Shown in pieces: positions 7,957 through 16,996 of a stretch of 64,000 bases of DNA. Made by a program: the position numbers and the translations under genes. The notes below the pieces were generated by a model. The model saw only the letters and a program-made list of their open reading frames with translations, had not been told where the DNA came from and made no database searches. Each line of letters begins with the position of its first letter. The first letter of the stretch is position 1. This DNA comes from Pullichristensenella excrementipullorum (GTDB taxonomy: Bacteria; Bacillota; Clostridia; Christensenellales; Aristaeellaceae), in the NCBI GenBank assembly GCA_018713365.1, contig DVOU01000039.1:33448-97447 (forward strand), given 5' to 3'.

Positions 7957-8113
7957 GCGACCGCCCCGCCTGCATGTACACGAACGTCGCGCCATCGTAG
8001 CGCGGCTGGGGCTCCTTGCGCAGCGCGGCCGTCAGCATCAGCGCCAGCACGGCCAGCGCCCAGATGAGCAGCAGCCAGCGGCCAAAGCGCGCGCGCCTGT
8101 CGCTTCTTTGCAT
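7949..8113 (-). CDS. 54-aa single-span membrane protein at the head of the spoVA operon
   Basis: The product is a short basic N-terminus (MQRSDRRARFGR), one strong transmembrane helix (WLLLIWALAVLALMLTAAL) and a polar tail. GGAGGG sits 7 nt before ATG 8113, which is better spaced than the ATG two codons earlier. It is the first gene of a tightly coupled run (54 aa, 42 aa, spoVAC, spoVAD, spoVAE). No SpoVAA or SpoVAB homologue occurs here, so this protein occupies their usual place but shows no similarity I can recognise. Confidence 0.5.
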   Translation of the reverse strand: MQRSDRRARFGRWLLLIWALAVLALMLTAALRKEPQPRYDGATFVYMQAGRSHG

Positions 8114-8145
8114 ATCCATCCCTCCGCGCATAGTGTTTGCAGGGC

Positions 8146-8243
8146 GGGCGGCTTTATGCGCGGGCGCGAAAAATAACGCGGAAAATCTGGCGCACTTCGG
8201 TATCACCCGTAGGGCGGCTTTATGCGCGGGCGCGAAAAATAAC
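8146..8243. repeat. two 32-bp direct repeats upstream of the spoVA operon
   Basis: Identical 32-bp copies occupy 8146-8177 and 8212-8243, a period of 66 bp. Each contains GCATAAAG on the minus strand, which resembles the -35 of sigma-G/F promoters, although spacing to a convincing -10 is only fair (CACTATG after the proximal copy). They lie between the operon start and the DUF47 terminator. The role is unknown. Confidence 0.7.
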
Positions 8244-8255
8244 CGCGCGGCATAC

Positions 8256-8285
8256 AAAAACCGGCAGGGCGCGTGGCCCTGCCGG
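8256..8285 (-). terminator. terminator of the DUF47-pit transcript
   Basis: CCGGCAGGGC pairs perfectly with GCCCTGCCGG around a 5-nt loop. Five T follow on the minus strand. Confidence 0.88.
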
Positions 8286-8300
8286 CTTTGGGGGTAAAAA

Positions 8301-8957
8301 TCAGGTATTTTTCATCACGACTTCTTCGACCGCGTCCGCGACCTTTTCGCAGGCGTCGGAGCAGTCCTCGAGGCTGCTGTAAATGTCGCGCCAGGCGATC
8401 ATCTCGAAGGGGTCGGAGCAGGTGAGCTTGAGGTTGCGCATGGCCTCCAGATAGAGGCGGTCGCCCTCCTCTTCCAGCGTGTTGATGACGATGATGCTCT
8501 GCAGGAGCTTGTCGGACTTTTTGTAGTTCTCGAACTCCGCCATCAGCTTTTGCAGTTCCTCGCACTGCTTGACGATCAGCGCCACCATGGGCTGCACGTC
8601 GGGGCGGCACTTCTGGATGTCGTTCATGTAGAGGCTGAGTACCACTTCCTCGATGAGATCGACGATCTCATCAAGCACATGGGAGATATTGACGATGTCC
8701 TCGCGGTCGATGGGCGGCAAAAACTCGCGCAGGAGCTGGCTCATCATGTCGTGCTTTTTCAGGTCTGCGGCGTGTTCGATCTCGTGGATCACGTCGGCCT
8801 CCTGACGCAGGTTCCTGGGCTGGTAATCGCTGAACATGTTGTTCAGCGCCGTCGAAGCCTGACATGCGCAGTCGATCATCTCGCAGAAGAACGCGAAATA
8901 GCTGTAACTGGTCTTCTTCTGTTTCTTCTCTTTCTTCTTGTTGCCCAAAATGTCCAA
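8301..8957 (-). CDS. DUF47/PhoU-like phosphate transport accessory protein
   Basis: This 218-residue, almost entirely helical cytosolic protein has a Lys-rich N-terminus (KKKEKKQKK). Helices such as ADVIHEIEHAADLKKHDMM and HVLDEIVDLIEEVVLSLYM match the DUF47/Pit-accessory branch of the PhoU fold. Such proteins are found next to Pit transporters and are thought to modulate them. It lies 9 nt downstream of the pit gene on the same strand, so co-transcription and joint function in phosphate uptake are well supported. Confidence 0.9.
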   Translation of the reverse strand: MDILGNKKKEKKQKKTSYSYFAFFCEMIDCACQASTALNNMFSDYQPRNLRQEADVIHEIEHAADLKKHDMMSQLLREFLPPIDREDIVNISHVLDEIVDLIEEVVLSLYMNDIQKCRPDVQPMVALIVKQCEELQKLMAEFENYKKSDKLLQSIIVINTLEEEGDRLYLEAMRNLKLTCSDPFEMIAWRDIYSSLEDCSDACEKVADAVEEVVMKNT

Positions 8958-8966
8958 CTCCTTTGA

Positions 8967-10031
8967 TCAAAAGATCGCCATGAACAATTTTGCCATCAGG
9001 TAGCCGACCAAGCCGCAGCCGGGGAAGGTCAACACCCATGTGAGGACCATTTCGCGCACCACGCTCCAGTTGACGCTCTTGATGCGCCGCGCCGCGCCCA
9101 CGCCCATGATGGCCGTGGTCTTGGTGTGCGTGGTGGAGACCGGGATGCCGGTCACCGAGGAGAGCAGCAGGCAGCCCGCCGCGGCCAGATCCGCGGAAAA
9201 GCCCTGATGCACATCGAGCTTGACCATGTCCATGCCGACGGACTTGATGATGCGCAGGCCGCCGATGGACGTGCCAAGGCCCATGACGATGGCGCACAGC
9301 GCCATCAGCCAGATGGGTATCTCCACCGTGCCCATCTCCGCGTGGCCGCTGGAGAGCGCCATGCCGAGGAGGAACACGCCGATGAACTTCTGACCATCCT
9401 GCGCGCCGTGCATGAAAGCCATGGCCGCTGCGCCGCCGATCTGCGCCGCACGGAAACCCTTGTTGGCCTTGCGCCGCTCGGCGTGTTTGAAGAGGAAGGC
9501 GACGATCCTGGCGACGATGAAGCCCAGCACGAAGCCCAGCAGCGTAGAAAGCACCAGGCCGTAGACGACCTTCAGCCACTCCGCGCCGTTGATGCCGGAC
9601 ATGCCGTTGTGCAGGGCGATGGCCGCGCCGGACAGGCCGGCGATGAGCGCGTGGCTCTCGCTGGTGGGGATGCCGAACTTCCACGCCGCCGTGGCCCAGG
9701 TGACGATGGCCACCATCGCCGCGCACAGGGCCACGAGCGCCTCGTGGGCGTTGCCGCTGAAGTCCACCATGTTGTAGATGGTCTCCGCGACTTTTTTGTT
9801 GATGAGCGTCATGACGAGAACGCCGAGGAAATTGAAGATGGCCGCCATGATGATCGCCGGGCGCGGACGCATGGCGCGCGTGGAAACGCAGGTGGCAATG
9901 GCGTTTGGCGCGTCGGTCCAGCCGTTGACGAGGATGACGGCCAGGGTGAGGATGCTGGTGAGGATGAGGGCCGGGTATTGCCCCATCATGGAAAAGTAGC
10001 TGGAAATGTCAAGAAAACTGGAACTGGGCAT
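8967..10031 (-). CDS. pit: PiT-family inorganic phosphate transporter
   Basis: This 354-residue transporter carries phosphate across the membrane with a cation. The two inverted halves each bear the PiT signature: GWTDAPNAIATCVS near residue 37 with GIPTSESHALIAG, and later FMHGAQDGQK with GIPVSTTHTKT. About ten hydrophobic helices are visible. An extended -10 element precedes it. The DUF47 gene directly downstream completes the usual low-affinity phosphate uptake pair. H+ or Na+ coupling cannot be decided from sequence. Confidence 0.93.
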   Translation of the reverse strand: MPSSSFLDISSYFSMMGQYPALILTSILTLAVILVNGWTDAPNAIATCVSTRAMRPRPAIIMAAIFNFLGVLVMTLINKKVAETIYNMVDFSGNAHEALVALCAAMVAIVTWATAAWKFGIPTSESHALIAGLSGAAIALHNGMSGINGAEWLKVVYGLVLSTLLGFVLGFIVARIVAFLFKHAERRKANKGFRAAQIGGAAAMAFMHGAQDGQKFIGVFLLGMALSSGHAEMGTVEIPIWLMALCAIVMGLGTSIGGLRIIKSVGMDMVKLDVHQGFSADLAAAGCLLLSSVTGIPVSTTHTKTTAIMGVGAARRIKSVNWSVVREMVLTWVLTFPGCGLVGYLMAKLFMAIF

Positions 10032-10098
10032 AGGCGGGATAACGCTCCCTTCTGTCAGACAGCCTTCATTGGTTTACATGCTCCATACACTTATCTAT

Positions 10099-10107
10099 AT
10101 TATAGCA
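10099..10107 (-). promoter_or_regulatory. extended -10 promoter element upstream of pit
   Basis: TGCTATAAT, a perfect extended -10, lies 68 nt upstream of the pit start. No good -35 is visible, as is common with extended -10 promoters. Confidence 0.5.
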
Positions 10108-10210
10108 TGTTCGCGCTCCCTGCTACGTGTATTATCACAAATTTTTGCAAGCGTTTTGTTAAGATGCAGTGTGAGTTTTATCAAACATGGCCTTTTGACG
10201 GCAAAACAGG

Positions 10211-10244
10211 CAAACAAATGGCCCCGCAGACGCGCCGCGGAGCC
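10211..10244 (-). terminator. terminator after the HAD gene
   Basis: GGCTCCGC pairs with GCGGGGCC, followed on the minus strand by ATTTGTTT. It lies 27 nt past the HAD stop. Confidence 0.6.
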
Positions 10245-10271
10245 ATGTTGCACAAACAATATATGCTATCT

Positions 10272-10991
10272 TTATACATCCCGCGCCAGCAGGGCGCGCA
10301 CGTGGGCGAGCAGATCGGCAAAGCCGCCATGCGGCCAGCGGGAGATGTCCTCGTCCTTTGCATTGATGAGGCAGTCGGTGAGCAAAAACACGCGCATGCC
10401 CACCGTCTCAGCCACCATGTCCTCCCCCACGTCGTTGCCGACCATCAGGCATTCTTCGCCGCGCACATCAAGGGCGCGCAGCACGTCCTCATAGTAGGCG
10501 GGGTCGGGCTTGCTGTGGGTGGAGTTTTCGTAGGTGGTAATGTATGCAAACATCTCCGGCTCCAGCCCCGCCCAGCGCACGCGGCTGTGCGTGGCCACGC
10601 GGGGAAAGATGGGGTTGGTGGCCAGCGCCACGCGCAGCCCCATGGCGCGCACGGCCTCCACCGCCGCGCGGGCGGCCTCGTTGCGGCCGCAGACCTTGGC
10701 CGTCTGCTGAAAATCCGTGCGGTAGAAATCGTCGAAAACGGGGCGGTCGCGCAGCCGTTCCTCGCCATAGCGATCGGCGAAGACCTGCCAGAAGGCTTCT
10801 TCGTTGGTGCGCGAGCCGTCGTTTTTCACCATGGCCGCCGTGCCCGCCCAGACGGTATCGACGAGCGCCTTGGGCTCATAGCCGAGCGGAGCGACGCGCC
10901 CTGCGAGGCGGTGGAAATAGTCGCGGACGAATACATCCTGATCCATGGGCAGGAGGGTGCCGTCCAGATCAAAAAGCACTGTGGTGAGCAT
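10272..10991 (-). CDS. HAD-superfamily hydrolase
   Basis: This 239-residue soluble phosphatase has all four HAD motifs: DLDGT at residues 8-12 (nucleophile Asp8, acid Asp10), ATNPIF as motif II, SKPDPAYY with the motif III Lys, and GNDVGEDM as motif IV. A helical cap lies between motifs I and II. The layout is that of phosphoglycolate-phosphatase-like subfamily IA enzymes, but the substrate is not predictable. It starts about 20 nt downstream of the diguanylate cyclase gene and is probably co-transcribed with it. Confidence 0.85.
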   Translation of the reverse strand: MLTTVLFDLDGTLLPMDQDVFVRDYFHRLAGRVAPLGYEPKALVDTVWAGTAAMVKNDGSRTNEEAFWQVFADRYGEERLRDRPVFDDFYRTDFQQTAKVCGRNEAARAAVEAVRAMGLRVALATNPIFPRVATHSRVRWAGLEPEMFAYITTYENSTHSKPDPAYYEDVLRALDVRGEECLMVGNDVGEDMVAETVGMRVFLLTDCLINAKDEDISRWPHGGFADLLAHVRALLARDV

Positions 10992-11012
10992 AGATACCTC
11001 TTGTGTCGTTTT

Positions 11013-12134
11013 TCAGCGCGCTTCGCAGGCGGCGCAGCCGCCCTTGCCCTCGCGCTTGGCGCTGTACAGGGCGCGGTCCGCCTCGCGGTAGACGCGCTCG
11101 TAGGAAAGGCCCGGAGCGACGACGCGGCAGAGGCCGACGCTGCACCGCGCCCCGACCGCGCTCCCCTGCCAGCAAATATCGCCGAGCAGGCGCGTGAAGC
11201 GGCGGCAGCGCTCCTCCAGCAGGTCCGGCGAGGCGGTGTAGAGCATGAGGGCGAACTCGTCGCCGCCGATGCGTCCGATCTCCGCGGCGGTGGGAAAGGC
11301 GCTTTGCAGCCTTTGCGCTGTCTGTTGCAGCACATAGTCGCCGCAGGGATGGCCAAGGCGGTCGTTAACGCCCTTGAAGTCATCCAGATCGACCATCATC
11401 ATGGTCAGACCCTCGGCGCCGCTCGCCGCCCGCAGGCGCGTGGCCGCCTTCTTTTCGAAAGCAGTCTTGTTGAGCAGGCCGGTCAGAGGGTCCTTTTCCA
11501 GCAACGCCTGCAAGCGCGCGTTGATCTGGCCGATCTCGCGGCGCTGGATGAGGACGACCGCCGCGCTGTGCGCCTTTGTCAGCGAAATGGCCAGCGCGAC
11601 GATAGAGGAGAAGGTCAGGTTGAGCATCGGCCCGCTCTCCAGATAGCGCCCCGCCAGCAGGGCGAAGACCGCGTAACCGCCCACGTAGCAGGCGACGCTC
11701 AGCGGCGCGGGCATCTGGATGAAGACCGCCAGCCCCAGCATCGCCGTCATGTAGATGCTCACTTCCCCATCCGGGTCGCGCATGAGGTCGTAGGCGTTGA
11801 GGCAGATGTGCCAGAGGAAGGCAAAGGCGACGCAGACGTACTGTATGCGCAGGCGCGACACTGTCTTCGCCCCGCGCGTACAGCGGCTGACCACGAGATA
11901 GACGACCGCCGCCAGCAAAAGCGCGCAGTACATGCCGAAATAGATGCGGTTGTTGAGCGTGCCCAGCCCCGAGCGCGACATGAACAGCACGCGGGCGATG
12001 TTGTACGCCTCCATGCCGAAGATCATCGCTGCGATGACCAGCAGGGAGAGGCGGTTTTTTTGCAGGGTATCCTGCCGGAAGGCGGGCAGTATCTCCGGCG
12101 GGATGCGCAAAAAGTCCCTGATCTTGCCACGCAT
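11013..12134 (-). CDS. membrane-bound diguanylate cyclase (GGDEF)
   Basis: This 373-residue protein would make cyclic di-GMP from two GTP. The first ~200 residues form about six membrane helices, presumably a sensor. The C-terminal GGDEF domain starts at DPLTGLLNK (215-223) and has an intact IGGDEF active site (GGDEF at 290-294). The RxxD inhibitory site normally about nine residues upstream is absent (PTAA there), so product inhibition at that site is unlikely. No EAL or HD-GYP partner is present in the window. Confidence 0.9.
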   Translation of the reverse strand: MRGKIRDFLRIPPEILPAFRQDTLQKNRLSLLVIAAMIFGMEAYNIARVLFMSRSGLGTLNNRIYFGMYCALLLAAVVYLVVSRCTRGAKTVSRLRIQYVCVAFAFLWHICLNAYDLMRDPDGEVSIYMTAMLGLAVFIQMPAPLSVACYVGGYAVFALLAGRYLESGPMLNLTFSSIVALAISLTKAHSAAVVLIQRREIGQINARLQALLEKDPLTGLLNKTAFEKKAATRLRAASGAEGLTMMMVDLDDFKGVNDRLGHPCGDYVLQQTAQRLQSAFPTAAEIGRIGGDEFALMLYTASPDLLEERCRRFTRLLGDICWQGSAVGARCSVGLCRVVAPGLSYERVYREADRALYSAKREGKGGCAACEAR

Positions 12135-12189
12135 GGTCGTTTTCCTTTCCTTTCACGCTCGGGCGGTCCGCGCCGCAACAGGCGTGCAT

Positions 12190-12529
12190 TTCATTATACA
12201 GGAAAAACGGCGGTTTGAAAAGGGGGATGGGGAAAAAGTGATGGCAAGTGTGTACGGGCGTTAAGCACAGGAAACACGGAACCGGGCAGGAGCAGTCAGG
12301 GGAAGTGTTGAGATTTGCGAAGTAAATACACAGACCGTTGACAAACCACTCTCAACGGTCTGATCGGGTCTGAACGTTCAAGACCAGAGACCTTTCGTTC
12401 TCATTCTTGCAGTTTCACCGCAGGATCCGCTATAACATGTGATATATTGCAAAACCGATCCGTCGATCCAAGCCGTGCCCGTAAACCCAAATATAAATGC
12501 CATGTTTGGCACAGCTCAGACAAGGGGCA
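12190..12529. other. intergenic segment with palindromes, lower GC
   Basis: No convincing gene lies here. It contains a perfect 10-bp inverted repeat (AGACCGTTGA/TCAACGGTCT, 12332-12361) and a second, overlapping in sequence type, around TGAACGTTCA (12367-12385, GGTC/GACC outside). GGTCT/AGACC motifs recur. It could be a decayed mobile element or a small regulatory RNA; nothing visible decides this. Confidence 0.4.
12489..12512 (-). terminator. weak terminator after guaA
   Basis: TGCCA pairs with TGGCA around a 4-nt loop, then TTTATATTT on the minus strand, 18 nt past the guaA stop. Confidence 0.4.
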
Positions 12530-14049
<1,520 letters not shown>

Positions 14050-14065
<16 letters not shown>

Positions 14066-15675
14066 GTTTCCTCCTCCGCGCGGCGGATGGACGCGCCGAT
14101 CAGGCCGATGAACAGGGGATGCGGACGGTTGGGGCGGGACTTGAACTCCGGGTGGAACTGCACGCCCACGAACCACGGGTGGCCGTTAAGTTCCACCGCC
14201 TCCACCAATTCGCGCTCCGGGTTGACGCCGGCCACGCGCAGGCCGTGGGCGGCAAAGGTCTCGATATAGGCGTTGTTGAACTCGTAGCGGTGGCGGTGGC
14301 GCTCGAAGACCTCGTCTGCGCCATAGAGCGCACGCAGGCCGCTGTCCGGCGTGAGGCGGCAGCGGTACGCGCCCAGACGCATGGTGCCGCCGGTCTGTTC
14401 AAGGCCCTTCTGTTCCTCCATGATGTCGATGACGGGATAGGGCGTATCGGGATCGAACTCCGTGGAGGAGGCACCCTCCATGCCGCAGACGTGGCGGGCA
14501 AACTCCATCACCGCCACCTGCATGCCCAGACAGATGCCCAGATAAGGGATGTTGTGTTCACGGGCGTAGCGGGCGGCGACCATCTTGCCCTCGATGCCGC
14601 GATTGCCGAAGCCGCCGGGCACGAGGATGCCGTGTACGCCCCTGAAGACGGCCTCCACATCCACATCCGGCCCGGTAAGTTCGTCCGCCTGCACCCACTG
14701 GATGCGCACGCGGGCGCGGTGGGCGATGCCGCCGTGGCGCAGAGCCTCGGCCACGGAGAGGTAGGCGTCGTGAAGCTGTATGTACTTGCCCACCAGCGCG
14801 ATGGTCACTTCGCGCTCCGGGTGTTGGAAGCGATCGACCATGTCCTCCCAGTCGCGCAGATCGCTCGGGCGGATGGGCAGGCGCAGCGCCTCGCAGACCT
14901 TGTCGGCAAACGCTTCCCGCTCCAGCATCAGCGGCACCTGATAGAGCGAACCGGCGTCGAGATCCTGAATGATGTATTTGGCGGGGACATTGCAGAACAG
15001 CGAGAGCTTGTCGCGCATCTCCGGCGGGATGGGATAGTCGCTGCGGCAGACGAGCATGCCGGGATGGATACCCATGCCCTGCAATTCCTTGACGGAGTGC
15101 TGCGTGGGCTTGGTCTTGAGTTCCTGCGAGGTCTTCAGATACGGGATGAGGGTGACGTGGATAAACAGCGTGCGCTCCGGGGGCACTTCCCATTGGAATT
15201 GGCGGATGGCCTCGATGAAGGGCTGGCCCTCGATGTCGCCGACCGTTCCGCCGATCTCGGTGATGACGACATCGGCCTTTTCGCCGACGCGGTAGAGCTT
15301 TTCCTTGATCTCATCGGTGATATGGGGGATGACCTGCACGGTGCCGCCGTGGTAGCCGCCTTCGCGCTCGCGCTTGAGGACGTTGAAAAAGACCTGCCCG
15401 GAGGTGACGGAGGAATAGCGGGTAAGGTCCTCATCGACGAAGCGCTCGTAGTGGCCGAGGTCGAGGTCGGTCTCGGCGCCATCCTCGGTGACGAAGACTT
15501 CGCCGTGCTGATAGGGGTTCATGGTGCCGGGGTCGATGTTGAGATAGGGGTCGAACTTCTGGATGGCCACCGTGTAGCCGCGCGCTTTCAGGAGCCGCCC
15601 CAGCGAGGCGGCGGCGATGCCTTTCCCGAGCGACGAAGTCACGCCGCCGGTCACGAAGATATACCGAGTATCCAT
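14050..15675 (-). CDS. pyrG: CTP synthase
   Basis: This 541-residue enzyme aminates UTP to CTP using glutamine and ATP. The N-terminal synthetase domain opens with YIFVTGGVTSSLGKGI and includes PYLNIDPGTMNPYQHGEVFV. The C-terminal class I amidotransferase has YLGICLGMQ (catalytic Cys) and FHPEFKSRP. Start ATG 15675 is the family start; the frame extends further upstream but lacks family sequence there. An extended -10 promoter lies about 35 nt upstream. It forms an operon with guaA. Confidence 0.96.
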
Positions 15676-15708
15676 GCGCCCACCCTCTCTGAAAAAAATA
15701 ATGGAGCT

Positions 15709-15738
15709 ATGATAGCACTCGGAGCGCGCACATTTCAA
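15709..15738 (-). promoter_or_regulatory. predicted promoter of pyrG-guaA
   Basis: TTGAAA and TATCAT are 18 nt apart, with TG one base before the -10 (extended -10). The start codon is 33 nt downstream. Confidence 0.6.
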
Positions 15739-15791
15739 TGTCATGGAAGTTAAATTTCGGTTGTACCCGTGCGACGCGGCGACAGATAATG

Positions 15792-15824
15792 AAAAACGGA
15801 CGGGGCGCAAGCGCGTCCCGTCCG
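15792..15824 (-). terminator. terminator of the LRPRR three-gene operon
   Basis: CGGACGGG pairs with CCCGTCCG within a longer stem that continues into GCGC/GCGC. Five T follow on the minus strand. It is 16 nt past the stop of the last gene. Confidence 0.85.
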
Positions 15825-15840
15825 CAGGGTTTGCCGGTTG

Positions 15841-16983
15841 CTATGCCGCCTCGGCAAGCGACAGCGTCCATGTCAGGGTGTCGCCGCCGGCATCGACGCG
15901 CAGCGTGGTCTCCCACGCGGCATTCGCAGTGCTGGAGGCGTGGTCGAGGAAGATGTGGGCGACGTCGCCATCGCCCGCCGCGTCGAAGGAGAGCGCGGCG
16001 CGGAAGCCCTCTTCATCGTCGCTTTCCAGCGGACGCGCGTCCAGACAGAGGAAGCGGCCGCGCACGTAGTCCTCCGCGTAAAGGTAGAGGCGGTCGCGGA
16101 CGTTGAGCTGGGCATGGCCGACGGTGACAAGCTCCGCGTTTTCGCGCGTAAGAAGGGTGAACTCGCCGCCATCGTCGGTCAGTTCGCCCTCGAGGCGATG
16201 GCGCGACAGTTCCGGGCTGCCCTCGCTGTAATAGGCAAAGCGCAGGCCGTCGCCCGTGGGCGTGAGGCGGACGCCGCCCTTTAATTCCGCGAGCAGCGCG
16301 TCGGCGGCCTCGAAGGTCTCCTCGGGCAGGTGCAACTTGATCTCGCCCATATCGGCCCGGTACGCGCCCTGCGCCAGCGGCAGCACCAGTTCGCGCAGGC
16401 TGACGAAGATCGCCTCGCCTTCCGAGAGGGCGTCAAAGCGCGCTTCCAGCGCCGAATAGTCCGGGTCGTACCAGAGGACGTTGAAGAACGGAGACTGGGA
16501 GAACGACCACGAAAGAAGCTCGTTGTCCGCGCCGTCCAGCACGGTCAGCCCTTCCGGCCCGACGCAGAGCGCGTATTCCGCAGAAGCCTCGCCGCTGGCC
16601 GCGTCCAGCACCTGCAGGGAGCCGAACTCGGCGCGCGCGTCCGCGCTCATGCTGCTCCATGCGAGGATGGTCTCGACCGTAACTTGCATCGTGGCCCGCA
16701 GGGCAACGCCCTCGCCGCTCTCGGGCGTGGCGCTGGCCTGCAGGAGCATGCCATCCTCGTATTCGCCATAGGAGATGACCAGCTGCCACGTCTGCGCGCG
16801 GCCATTGCGGTCCACGGTGAAAGCGCCCGTCCAGCGCTGCTGGGAAAGCGGCTCGCCGGTGGGCGGCGTCATCTCCGTCACCGGCCCGCCATCGCGGCGG
16901 GGGCGCAGGCCGCTCTCGGCACAGGCGGCGCCCATCAGCAGGGCAAGGGTCAACAGGAGCGCCAGAAAACGTCGCGTGCGCAT
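15841..16983 (-). CDS. secreted LRPRR protein C (380 aa)
   Basis: This is the last of three tandem paralogues of unknown function. A typical signal peptide (FLALLLTLALLMGAACA) is followed at once by GLRPRRDGG, the motif shared by all three. The mature part is beta-rich with repeated short blocks: WTGAFTVDRNGRAQTW early, FVSLRELVLPLAQGAYRA in the middle, AYYSEGSPEL later, and a C-terminal TLTWTLSLAEAA. No catalytic motif, sortase signal or membrane anchor is seen. GGAGG lies 8 nt before the ATG. Export and surface or extracellular location are the only safe inferences. Confidence 0.75.
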   Translation of the reverse strand: MRTRRFLALLLTLALLMGAACAESGLRPRRDGGPVTEMTPPTGEPLSQQRWTGAFTVDRNGRAQTWQLVISYGEYEDGMLLQASATPESGEGVALRATMQVTVETILAWSSMSADARAEFGSLQVLDAASGEASAEYALCVGPEGLTVLDGADNELLSWSFSQSPFFNVLWYDPDYSALEARFDALSEGEAIFVSLRELVLPLAQGAYRADMGEIKLHLPEETFEAADALLAELKGGVRLTPTGDGLRFAYYSEGSPELSRHRLEGELTDDGGEFTLLTRENAELVTVGHAQLNVRDRLYLYAEDYVRGRFLCLDARPLESDDEEGFRAALSFDAAGDGDVAHIFLDHASSTANAAWETTLRVDAGGDTLTWTLSLAEAA

Positions 16984-16996
16984 TGTTCATTCCTCC

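Noticed and set aside
8114..8257. Longer reading of the 54-aa membrane ORF through the 32-bp repeats
   Set aside because: The added residues only translate the repeats (LFFAPAHKAA twice), and the RBS supports ATG 8113.
9126..12218. A 1030-codon open frame on the plus strand opposite pit, the HAD gene and the diguanylate cyclase gene
   Set aside because: It is antisense to three well-supported genes, is low-complexity (His/Gln/Arg/Gly/Ala-rich) and has no RBS. Such frames are common in very GC-rich coding DNA.
14066..14200. Purine riboswitch upstream of guaA
   Set aside because: guaA starts inside pyrG, so there is no leader in which an aptamer could fold, and no xpt-like aptamer motif is seen.
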